Part shown: piece after piece, positions 1 through 9,522 of the stretch | How positions within the stretch are numbered: the first letter of the stretch is position 1 | How the letters are laid out: each line of letters opens with the position of its first letter | From: Pelomyxa schiedti | Taxonomy: Eukaryota; Evosea; Pelobiontida; Pelomyxidae | Length of the DNA: 64,000 bases | Direction: 5' to 3' | Assembly (NCBI GenBank): GCA_020536535.1 | Contig: JAHLWZ010000004.1 | Coordinates: 372,001 to 436,000, forward strand | Notes under the pieces: generated by a model | Database searches by the model: none | What the model saw: the letters and a program-made list of their open reading frames with translations, nothing else | Told to the model about the DNA's origin: nothing | Made by a program: the position numbers and the translations under genes

Positions 1-954
1 ACCCAAGAACGAGCCACATTGACTGGCGCTATATGATACAGCAACTAGTTTTGTGCGTTGGCACTCTTACAGTTGAGTTGTGACTCTCTTCATTTTCTTG
101 CTCACATTCACGAAGGTACTGTATGTGCTGACAACCGAAGTGATTGCGCCAGTGCTCGAACAAGCAATTGTAAGTCCTCCTTTGGAGAGTGTGATGAAAT
201 TGTTGATTCCATTCCTTCTTGGGTACTTGCTGATGTGGTTCATGGTTTTTGACATTATTTTAACTGGTATGCTTGAAGCCTTTTCTTGTTCTTTCCCACA
301 AGTCACAGGGTTTGCTGAAATTTCCCGATTCAAACCAAGAGAGTTCTATCTCGATTGGTGGAATAGCACTACCTTCTCAGAGTATAATCGCAGATGGAAC
401 AAGCCAGTCCACGAATGGCTCACCAAATACGTCTACATTGAAGTAAGTTGACGCATGCCTGTAAAAACCCATCTTAATCCATCTCTCAGGTACAAAACAG
501 TTGGGGTTGCTCCAAAATTGTGGCTGGGCTGTGCACTTTCTTTGTATCTGCTATTGCACATGAATTGTTCTTCATTGTCACTTTTCGTATTGTGAGAATG
601 TACTGGTTGACTGTAAGCGTTTCAGCTAAAGTGTGAATTGTCTTATTTCCCAAAGCTTATGATGCTGCAAATGCCACTGTATATTCTGGGAGAAGGCCTC
701 CGGGACACAAAGCTTGGGAACTTTGTATGTTGCTTTTCTCCAAGAATGCTTCCGACTCAACAATATTGCAGATTTTCTGGCAAGGCATTGTGATAGGTAT
801 TCCCATGCAAGTCGTTATGTACGCCCGTGAAGCATTTGGCGGCTATTCCATGTTTTGGACTCTTCAATTCCCATGCATTTGCATTGCTAGTTCAGCCGCT
901 TTACTGGGAGGAGTTTTGATGCTGTTCTCAAACAACCACAAAAAACGAGTGTAA
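1..954 (+). CDS. DGAT1/ACAT-type MBOAT acyltransferase, 3' part
   Basis: This is the C-terminal part of a membrane-bound O-acyltransferase of the DGAT1/sterol O-acyltransferase group, which makes triacylglycerol or sterol esters in the ER from acyl-CoA. The 5' end lies outside the window. Exons read by eye are about 3-71, 116-442, 490-612, 656-724 and 772-954, with introns of 43-47 nt that all keep the frame. Diagnostic motifs are [11 protein letters not shown] at the start, the [19 protein letters not shown] block (the family FYxDWWN motif) and SAIAHELFF carrying the conserved catalytic His, followed by hydrophobic segments to the TAA at 952-954. DGAT1 and ACAT share these motifs, so the acceptor (diacylglycerol or sterol) is not settled here. 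It converges on selenophosphate synthetase. Confidence 0.88.
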
Positions 955-1164
955 GCAAATAGTAAAAGAATTCAAAAAAAAAAAAACTCAAAATTTTTGT
1001 TTCCAAATATTTGTATCGAGGTCTGTCTCTTTTTGTCCAGGGGATTGGCCTCACAATCATGTCTCACTCTCCACCATAAACCACCCATTTGATTGGACCC
1101 ACAGTAATTCCTTTGAACTGCAAAGAAAGGAGATGACTGACAGGTACAAGGTAAATGGGGGTAT

Positions 1165-1244
1165 CTCTGCCTATCTGATACATCAGCCACAACGCGAACT
1201 GCTAAAGTGCATTTATAGCGCCGTGCGTCACACAGAAAGCAGAG
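1165..1244 (-). promoter_or_regulatory. SECIS element in the 3' UTR of selenophosphate synthetase
   Basis: A eukaryotic SECIS hairpin starts about 68 nt after the stop codon on the same strand. Helix I pairs CTCTGC (1244-1239) with GCAGAG (1170-1165) and continues TTTCTG with CAGATA. The non-Watson-Crick core is TGAC (1230-1227) opposite TGAT (1185-1182). Helix II pairs GCACGGCGC with GCGTTGTGGC, with one bulged base. Thirteen nt after the 5' TGA come the unpaired AAA, followed by a small extra stem TGC/GCA, which gives a form-2 apical loop. This element is what directs UGA to be read as selenocysteine. The pairing was folded by eye. Confidence 0.82.
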
Positions 1245-1311
1245 TACAGTCGATAGTGACCCAATCATGCTTGGCAAAGGCTGTGACTATGGAGACAGCT
1301 TGATTCTACCA

Positions 1312-2880
1312 TTAGGACACTTCAACAATGGTAACATTTGTCCTGATTGTTGCGCGAGGGACAGCGGAGGAAACGACCTGTTGGAGAGAAAGTGAGTACT
1401 TGAGGGACAATCACTGAACCATCTAGTACCTCTCCGACAATCCAGGCAGGATAGCCATCTATTGCCTGTAACTCCGAGCACATGGCTTGCGCTGCTGCAA
1501 GCGACGGTAGGCAAACGAGAAGTCCTCCAGAGGTCTCTGCTGATACTCCAACAAGGAGCCCAAAGTCGTAGGCATCATTTACGCGAGCCATGCCAGCTAT
1601 CACAGGTAGCGTGTGGATTTCAATGGAACAGGGAGTGGTCTGCTCCTTAGCCTTCCATTTTGTTAGTTTTTAGTTGGTATGGAGGAGGAAGCACACGAGA
1701 TTTTGAGAATGGCCAAGTATGCCAAACCCTGTCACATCTGTTGCTGCATGAGCTCCTGAAATTCGTTAGATGCAGCAATTGGTGGTGTCCCTACCATATT
1801 TGTGCATTAGCTCTGCGCCTGTCTTATTCAATCTAGACATGTTGGCTGCAGCAAGATTGTAAGCTCGTGTCACCTCTTCGGGAGTGATGATCCCTTTGAT
1901 CTCGTCCCACATTCCAGGAGTATTTGGCTTCTGTGCACACATCCATTGATGTGCGTTAACTGCTAACTGCGTACCCAGAGGTTTTGTGAGAATAACGATG
2001 TCCCCAGCAACAGCATGTATTGGTCTATTATGAAGTCAGAGAGTCCCAATTCAAAAGAAGATACCGTATTATTCCACTATCTGGCTGAACGGACATTGCA
2101 ACACCACCAATGATGGGCCTTTTGTTGGTTGAAAGGTTATTTTGTGAGTATATGAGTTATATACCAGGGATTTCGGACGCTTTGTCCTCCAGTTACCATG
2201 GTCCCTGCCTTTCGAGCAAGGTCTTGAGAAAATCAATTCACTGGAAGAAGATAATATCGGGAAAACCTGTGAAACCCTTCATCATCTGTGTTGTAACTAT
2301 TCTTCGGTGAGCAGGAGAAGGAATTTCCTCGGAGGATGCAAGTAGCATTAACATAGTATCACATCGAGTAATGCCCATACTGTACAAGTCCGACAACACA
2401 TTGGCACACCCAATCATGCCCTGAAAGGAAAAGTTAGGTGCCCACCTCCAATTCCAGAAAAAAAATAGGGTATCAGACTTGAACATAGGGATCATCAATT
2501 ACAGGATAGAAAAACTGCAAGGAGGTCAAAGGGCTCAAAAAAAAAAAAAAAAAAAAAAAAGCTCAAACAACTCACATCGGTAGTTGAAACCAAAAAGGTC
2601 CCGGGGGTAAATGTCTCCACAACAGAGCAATCTGATATCAAGGCAGCCTCGCACGCGGAAGGGGTCGTCGTCTCACTCGTGAACACAGTTTCTTTGAGCA
2701 ACTGATGCAGTTCTGACTGGGGTATCTTACACCCTGTTCCCACGGTCATTCACCCGTCCCATAACGAATACGCGGGGAAAAAACAGCGAGCGAGTCACCT
2801 CATCCTTTAAGCCTCGTGTAGTCCGTCAACTTAAACGTATCCGGCAGCCCGTAGGCAGACGGCGGCTGAATCTGTGCCAT
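1312..2880 (-). CDS. SEPHS: Selenide, water dikinase (selenophosphate synthetase), selenoprotein
   Basis: It makes selenophosphate from selenide and ATP, the selenium donor for Sec-tRNA. Ten exons were read by eye: 2880-2799, 2733-2576, 2514-2479, 2420-2267, 2222-2165, 2118-2065, 2024-1795, 1755-1697, 1651-1430 and 1377-1312. They total 1119 nt, an exact 373 codons (372 residues plus stop), close to the usual family size. The start is MAQIQPPSAYGLPDTF. The frame reaches LKG, then TGA (2802-2800), then across a 65-nt intron GCKIPQ, so UGA sits exactly where the family has Sec or Cys before the GCK loop. Other family blocks are GCANVLSDLYSMGI, GTMVTGGQSVRNPW, TKPLGTQLAVNAHQW, AATDVTGFGILGHSQN and ETSGGLLVCLP. 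No splice donor lies before the TGA, so it is exonic. A SECIS hairpin follows the stop. Confidence 0.93.
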
Positions 2881-4660
2881 TACAACAAAAGCACCGAAAC
2901 TTTTTACTACTTTTGAAATTTCGCTTCTTCAACTTCTTGTATCTCAGAATCAGCAGTACGGTACTTCCATACAGTTTGTTGGTCACCCTAACTGCTACTA
3001 TCCATAGGTTGTGCTACTCAACCCTTATAACGCTCTCTCATACCCGCCAAGCAAAGAAGTGACACCTGTGTGGACATCAGAGAACCCCAGCCCGCACGAC
3101 CTGTCGTTGGGTGGCACCCAATGCAGTAGCTAGCTGACCCCTCAGCTAAAGAGAAAGAAACCACCTGTGATGGCCACAATTCACATTCACATTCACACAA
3201 GCCCAAGCAAGATTCAATATGTGAATTGTTGTATATCTGCATCTCAGAGAGGGGCCACACTAAAGTCACCACCACGAATTGGCTATGCAAATCACCCAAC
3301 AACAGAATCAACAGGTCTGGTTAGCACTCCCCACCAGGTGTATCTTGCTTTAGTGCTCATCAATATCACTCAAATGCAAAATGAATAGTAACAATAATGA
3401 CAATGCTGGCAACCAGAAATGAAATTGGTGTGGCAACAAGCATTTCACATGTCCATGATTAATAAACAAAGCATGCTTGGCACCCAATTGAGTCTCAAAA
3501 GCTTTCTCCCACTGTGACCATCATCACACAGCACCACCAAACAGCCAGACACCACACTAGCACCCCAACACCCTTGCTTTCAACAACTAATAGTAACTTA
3601 AGGATGCCAAAAGCAACAACACAAAAAAAAACCAAGACACAATAACAAGAACACATGTGTTGTAGTGTACTTCAAAATCGAATCAGTGTCGACGTGGAAA
3701 AGCAACTGTGATCTATCTATATTGACTAGCTCCCCTCCGCATTCTGCTGTCTCCGCTAGTGCTACGACTTGGTTGGTTTTCTGCCTGGGTGTGTGGTGGG
3801 CTGTGATGTGATGATTATGGGAGCTATTAGGGCTTTCTATTTTATGCGGCTATTCTTATGGTAATGATAATATGCTTTCAATTTAATCAATTAATGCTCA
3901 TTAACTACTCCAGATGTTAGTGGGTCTATGTGTGTTACGAGTGAGGTTCCAACAACGAGAAGAGGGAAGTCAAAGTATGTTTCAAGGCTGGAGTGCGGGC
4001 AGCAAGCAGTTACTTCACAATTGGTTGCACTGGCTTCCGCTAATAAAAACTGCAGGGTCGAGCTAGGTATACCTCCTTGCCACCATAAATACCACTTAAG
4101 ATCCATCCGCACTTGACAAGTGCAGTCACTTTTAGTGATGACGTGAGCATTTTTGGTGATGGAACAAATACCTGTGTTACTGTTGCTGGGGATAAGCTTA
4201 ATGACTGGGATCAGAAAGTAATAAAATCCCCACTGTCTTAGTTCCAATCGTAGAAATCTGGGTTCACAGTCAGCCTCCTCATAGCATCATCCTCCTCTTT
4301 TTGTTTTTGTAGTATAAATGCAAATTAAATGTGTTGCCAAACAACTAGGGAAAACTTTGTAACTATCAATTGTTAGCTGCCCCCATACTAGTTGCCTCTC
4401 TGATATAATAGCCCGCTGGTGATCTCACTCAAAATTAGATACCACTTTATTGAACACAACCACACATTGAAGTGGCAACAAACAGTTTTACTGTGTACTG
4501 TTGGGTTGAATTTGCTTATTTACTATCAAGACACACAGCCCAGTCTCAGAGTTGTCGTCAAATAGCACTTGCCTCAAAATGGTGCCGCTACAAAGCTAAC
4601 CAGCAACAACACTCCAACTTGGTGCTGGACTGTCATGGCACTCTAATTGCACCCAAGGAA
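2881..4660. other. Long stretch with no recognised gene
   Basis: About 1.8 kb upstream of the selenophosphate synthetase start holds no coding region I can identify. Open frames of 60-118 codons exist on both strands (for example minus 3018-3311 and 3891-4247) but none shows a known motif or a convincing splice chain. Two of these minus-strand frames share a weak LAExSAxxC pattern, which could be chance or two decayed copies of one element. The 3400-3660 part is rich in CAA/ACA. No tRNA, snRNA or terminal repeat was recognised. Confidence 0.5.
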
Positions 4661-6061
4661 TTATGGTTGAACTTCTAGAATAACATTCATTAGGTAAGAG
4701 CCTTAACCAACCTCTGGCCACACTGTCAGCATACCCTTCTAATTGTTTGTAAAAAGAAGAATCAAGACGCAGTTTAACGCCATGTGCATTGGCAATATTT
4801 TGGGTCATCCTGCGGTCTTGAATCTGTTAAATATTAATTATTTAAATACAAGCAAATGATTCTGAGACGCATACAGTCTTAAGATTAGCCTCAGTGGTAA
4901 ACAGAGCCAGAGCTTTTTCTTTAGTGAACTGGTTTTTGCCACTTGATGGAAACCCAGGTCCTTGGCATATTTTCTGTTAAACCAGTGGAAAAGAGAAGTC
5001 CATAGCATAGTTTCCAAGTTGGAGAGGTGCTGGAGGTGGAATCTCTAAGAACCGGTTCATTCTTTCGTGGGAGACATTGTCTACTCCTCCAGTAGGAGCT
5101 TCCAGTGGACTGTACCGGTTGGGGGCACACTCTTACGCCTTGTAGGCAGGGCTTCCGGTCTTTCCCACTCACCCTTGAGTGTGTATACACTTCTCCCTGT
5201 GCTGAATCCACAATGCTTGTTTCTTCTTCAAGTTCTTCGTCGGGTTGTTCTTTGAGTTCTTCTTCGAGTTCTTGGAACTCTTTGTGCTCTCTGATTTCGT
5301 CTTCAAGATCTTCTTGGAAATTTGCTTTTGGTTGGTGTAATATAGATCGGTGTTCGGCGGGCAAAGTCTGCTCTTTGTTTCCAGTCTGTCTTTCTGAAGT
5401 GTAAGTGGTTTCATCCTCACCCAGTTGGTTTGCCTTGGTCTGATGTTCGACAAGGGGATGGACTGAACACCACTTTTGGTTTTTTCTTTTGTTGGCTGGA
5501 TGGGGACTGATGTTTTTTGCAGCTTTCTTTCTCTGTTTTGTGGAGAAGTGGAGATAGGTCCGTGGTTCTTGCGGCACTGAACTTCGGAGGTTTTCTTGGT
5601 TCTTCCAGTTCAGATTTCCTAAGGCGTTTACTGGGAGATACCTCCTGCGCCGAATTATCAGCAGTACTAGGCTTGCTGGAACTAGTACTAGTAGTTGTAT
5701 ATGTTGTGGTAGTAGAAGATGATGGCGAGGACTTTGGCACTGAGGAAGCAGAGTTTTGGTGACCAGCAAGTGGCAGGTTCACTCCAATGGATTCAATTGA
5801 GTCAGTAGGGCTCCTCCTTCATGGCACAGTTGGCTCCGCCACCCAATAATTATCTCTTGCATCATAAGTATCATCGGCGCCATCTTGATCCGCAGCAGTA
5901 CTCACTTCTTTCCTCATCCCAGCTGCTGCTGGAAAGTGCCCCGATTGTGCTGGCATTGATACACGCGGAAGCGGCGCGAATGGCGACGATAGCTTGGCCC
6001 TTTTCTCCAGTATTAGCAAAGCGTGAGGGCGACGATGGTGCTTATCGTTTTTGGTCGTCAT
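4661..6061 (-). CDS. Unknown multi-exon protein with acidic segment
   Basis: I do not recognise this protein. The proposed start is MTTKNDKHHRRP at 6061. A Ser/Thr/Pro/Lys-rich part follows (NSASSVPKSSPSSSTTTT, then QQKKKPKVVFSPSP), then an acidic, probably coiled segment (LEDEIREHKEFQELEEELKE, about 5300-5230). The C-terminal part is more conserved in look (NYAMDFSFPL, FTKEKALALFTTEANLK, IQDRRMTQNIANAHGVKLRL, FYKQLEGYADSVAREVQP) and ends at TAA 4663-4661. Clear introns are one starting GTATGCG near 4875 and a 37-nt one ending at 4675; other junctions are uncertain. A TGA at 5821-5819 interrupts the frame between two long open stretches; it may lie in a 120-nt intron. It runs head-to-head with the F-box gene, 115 bp apart. 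Confidence 0.5.
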
Positions 6062-6176
6062 TCGCGTCCCTGTAGTTCCTGACCACCATTCACGGGGTTG
6101 TTCTTCTGATTTGAGTATCCAGGGAAACGGAGGATTCTCGGAAATACCAACTTAAGTTTATTGTAATCTGAACCAC

Positions 6177-7868
6177 ATGGGTATTGATACCGGTGTTGTG
6201 GTTGCTGAGGAGGAAATCGAGGGTGTGCTCAAAACGATGACCGACGAGCAGTTAACAGGTTAGGTCCGGCTGCCGTTTTTGCCAGCGACATCGTGGGTGC
6301 TTCGGGATTCCCACACGACGTTTTAGGGTTTCTCCGTGAGGCTTCTTCCAAGTTGGGTCGCATGGTCACAATTTTGTCGTCGTGGCATCCAGATATACCT
6401 CTCCCTGTCAAGCCAATGAAGCGACCAAGGGTTGTGTTTTCTGATTCTTTTTCGCTTTATTCCTCTCTTGCCAATTGGATTGTGGGTGGACTAATTCGGT
6501 CTCGAAATAGTGTTGTTCTGCTCTTGAAGTTTTATGGCAGTATTTGCACAGTGAAACTAGGCTTGTGAAAGGAAATCTGTTTTGGACGATCCACATGGCA
6601 AAAACTACAGTTCACGTTGTGCCAGGCCAAACATCTTACATTTTATTTACTGGCATTCAAAAAACTAGATTTCCTCTGGCAAAGATACTGGCAAAAAAGA
6701 CAAAAACAAGCCTGTCACGTTTGAAAGTGCCGCTGAAGCAACAAGCTTCATGCATGAGCAAATATCTAAACAAAAATCCCTTGGATTTGGTGTCCCACCT
6801 GCAGTTCAAATCGTCGATCGGCTCATAGCAACAAAATATGGCCCTGATTTTCGACCTCCACCAAAAGATACAAATGAAGAGGAGGAGAGTTGCTTTGAGG
6901 AAGTCGAGGATGATGAGGATGATGAAGAGGAAGAAGAAGACGATGATGACGAGGCTGCAGAAGAGGCAACTACCAAGAATGGTACAAGTGACAATGAGGT
7001 GTCAAGTTCCCCAAAACCCAAAGACCCCCCTTCTAAGAGAGCAAGAACAGTTGTAATTGAGAGCAACTCTGGCAGTATTGAGAGTCACAACGGTATATCT
7101 GAACTGCTTGTACTCAACCTCACCAATTTTAGATGCACAACTTCACGTACCCCTTGAAGGAATAATGAAACTACCTCCAAATTTTGTGGTGCAGGTCTTT
7201 TCCTACTTGAGCCCAAAGGACCTATGCTCTTCGAGTTCGGTTTGTCACTATTGGCATCAGCTGTGCTCCGCTGATATCATATGGAACCAGTGTTACCTCA
7301 GAACCTGGCCTGATGCAGATCCCACAAGAATTAAAAAGGTACCGTGACATCAACTTTGTGGGGGAGGTGTAACGGGCTACAGATTTGGAAATTTTTCGCC
7401 AAGGGTAAAACTACCTGGAAAAGAGCCGTACTTGCACAGTACAACTGGGATTTATATTCTTCCTATTGTTCCTATTGTAACTTTGATGTTGCCGGTGCTG
7501 CAGCCGAGTACATTGTTGCCAGAGCCAACAGGAAACACAAAGGCTGTGATTCTGACAGCCCTCTGGATCACCTATTGCATAGCAAATCCTATGGTGAAGA
7601 AGTATTCTATGGTCCGGTGTACATGTACAACTCCAGTGCAGTTGCACACCTTAATGAGCTGCTTGGGGCAATATCCAATTTCACCAGTGCAGAAGAATTC
7701 TGGACACCTGAGGAAAAAGGCTGGCCCAGAACACTTGGGGGAATCTGCCCCTCCTGTGATACTCAGTCAGAGGATGCCCTTCTTGTTGCCCACCACGTTA
7801 CCAGTTTAAAGATGATTGCGCAAGCAGCAGGGACCCGCCACTGTGCCCTCCTGAAGTACCTGGACTGA
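6177..7868 (+). CDS. F-box protein with WGR-like domain
   Basis: This is a probable substrate adaptor of an SCF ubiquitin ligase. The proposed start is a four-base exon ATGG (6177-6180), an intron of 41 nt, then GCAQNDDRRAV, giving an N-terminus MGC, a typical myristoylation/palmitoylation context. A WGR-like module follows (YLHSETRLVKGNLFWTIH, then PVTFESAAEATSFMHEQI and KSLGFG). Next come an acidic low-complexity stretch (about 6880-6970) and a basic patch (PPSKRARTVVI). The F-box is clear at about 7165-7320: GIMKLPPNFVVQVFSYLSPK and CHYWHQLCSADIIWNQ. A tail of about 160 residues with several Cys ends at TGA 7866-7868. Certain introns are 7092-7131 and 7339-7382; junctions between 6400 and 6660 are less sure. 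Confidence 0.75.
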
Positions 7869-8819
7869 ATGGGTACCGTTTCTTTCAACAATGTAAGGAA
7901 TAGGAACAAGAAAGCAATTTTGGTTGCAGATGAAGAGTTTCAACTACGAATATATTCGAAGCTATCCCAACAGTAAGATAAAGGATCAGCCCACTTGGTC
8001 GTGGGCCAGTGCTCCCTCGGTTAACCGTACCAAGTTAAAACCCAGTTAACAGTTAACCAGGAACCCAGTTAAGCAAACCCTTAACAAAAATTTTCTGAGA
8101 AATATCAATCACTTCGGTGTTTGTGTTAGTAGTACTGGTAGCATGTCAAAACGAGGACCTGCTGCAACGTCTCAAGTCAAGCAATAAAAATAGTTACCAC
8201 TTGGAAAGAGCACATAAATTTGTCAAAAAGTCCCAACAACCAACACCAACAGCAACCAACACCAACAGCAACAAACAATCGACAAGTATGTCCAAGCAGT
8301 TCTTGCTGACAGGATACCCGGACTTAGCAAAAATCAACTTGTTTTCCCTTTTCCCACCAACATCCTTATTCAGCACAGGTAGCTTTAGCATTTGCCATGC
8401 CTGGACTTCCCTTTTCCATGCTCTCTTCCCCTTATTTCCGTCGTATCCTGAGCCCTGAGAAGATTTATGGGGCATCACCTGAAAAGGTTAGTAAATACTA
8501 ATATCATGTATGGAGGATGTTAAAATCGAAAAGATTCATGCTTGGATTAATCTACTGTATTAATGGCTTCGGAAAGGCCTCACTGAGTTTGTGGCAGCTC
8601 ATGAAGCTGTGGATTAGTTGCAGAGAAGTACCCCCAATGGATGAAGCGTGGTCTGCTACCAGTATCTAGCAAGGTACCTCGTGCTGAACTTACATCTCAG
8701 CTATTGGCACAGCTATCCAAACATGTGTCCAAGACTGATCCAATACAACTTGGGTGTGCAAAGACTTGTCTCACTTGCTCAAACTACTGGCTGGCATCTT
8801 TGGCTATTTCTCCACTTGT
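7869..8819. other. Intergenic stretch with no recognised gene
   Basis: No supported gene. Near 8015-8090 the motif GTTAAC or its parts recurs several times. Short open frames on the plus strand (8117-8458 and 8641-8910) show no known domain before the Hsp70-like remnant begins near 8820. The stretch may be eroded coding DNA joined to that remnant. Confidence 0.45.
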
Positions 8820-8974
8820 TGACAAAGATATCCGCACCCGCTTCAACAGAGACCTCACGGGCGACCTGAGGGCCCTCGCTTTGCTCCGCAGGGCCTGCGA
8901 CAAGACCTAAGTCAATGTTGAAGGGTTGTTCGATGGCATCCACAACATCCGCTGTAACTCGCTCAACTTTTGAA

Positions 8975-9075
8975 GAGCTCACCAAGGAACTCTTCAGAAG
9001 AGCCTTGGAACCAATAGGCAAAGTACTAGAAGACCCCAAGCTGAAGAAGAAGAGAAATGCAAGTGAAGAGCCTGT
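8975..9075 (+). repeat. 101-bp direct repeat, copy 1
   Basis: It starts GAGCTCACCAAGGAACTC and ends GTGAAGAGCCTGT. It codes for the EELTKELFRRALEP part of the Hsp70 remnant and appears identical, base for base, to 9133-9233. Confidence 0.92.
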
Positions 9076-9132
9076 GAAAAAACGTACAAGGAAGTCCAGG
9101 AAGCAACCCAACCTGGCAGGTGGTCCTCATTG

Positions 9133-9233
9133 GAGCTCACCAAGGAACTCTTCAGAAGAGCCTTGGAACCAATAGGCAAAGTACTAGAAGACCCCAAGCT
9201 GAAGAAGAAGAGAAATGCAAGTGAAGAGCCTGT
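9133..9233 (+). repeat. 101-bp direct repeat, copy 2
   Basis: This is the second copy of the 8975-9075 segment, separated from it by 57 bp. Perfect identity suggests a recent tandem duplication inside the Hsp70 remnant. Confidence 0.92.
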
Positions 9234-9522
9234 ATTGTACCCCTTTATTTTGTTTTTCTTTTGTGGGAATTGGTGGGTATCGTGAGGGTATGTTGCTTCA
9301 ATTTCTGTATTGTAGTCTTCTTTTGCGTGCGTACGGAAAAGAGGACAATGAGAGTGGAACAGTTGCGATTTGATATCAATTAACTTCTTTATAAATCTTC
9401 GGCCGGAAGTTTTGGCAAAACGAAAAAAGTACCGCAAGTACGAAGCCAACAACGATCGGTATAGCAAACCCGAACCCCCCCTTTTTTCCGTTTCCCGTGC
9501 ACTGAGCCACTTCACAACAAAG

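Larger units (their letters stand above)
8820..9240 (+). pseudogene. Decayed Hsp70 fragment
   Basis: Pieces of the Hsp70 nucleotide-binding domain occur in different frames. RFNRDLTGDLRALALLRRAC matches the family segment around ALRRLRTACE. VNVEGLFDGI matches the IEIDSLFEGI segment. TRSTFEELTKELFRRALEP and KVLEDPKL match the TRARFEEL...LEPVEKVL segment. Frame changes and stops (for example TAA just after RRACDKT) separate them, and no N- or C-terminal halves are present. A 101-bp part is duplicated in direct orientation. It is clearly different from the intact Hsp70 gene at 42172-44224 and resembles an ordinary cytosolic or ER Hsp70 more closely. Confidence 0.72.

Noticed and set aside
2495-2749. 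A separate small ORF starting MTVGTGCKIPQ as the start of selenophosphate synthetase
   Set aside because: Its first residues come from an intron; splicing with AG at 2735-2734 joins GCKIPQ to the upstream exon ending in the Sec codon.
4560-4650. ATGA...AA hairpin (CCAGCA/TGCTGG) on the minus strand just after the unknown gene, considered as a second SECIS
   Set aside because: The 3' side lacks the required GA opposite the ATGA core, so the quartet cannot form.
5169-5453. Lys/Ser-rich minus-strand frame (SKNSKKNSKNNPTK) as a coding exon
   Set aside because: It is the alternate frame of the acidic Glu-rich segment; the Glu frame fits the flanking exons better.
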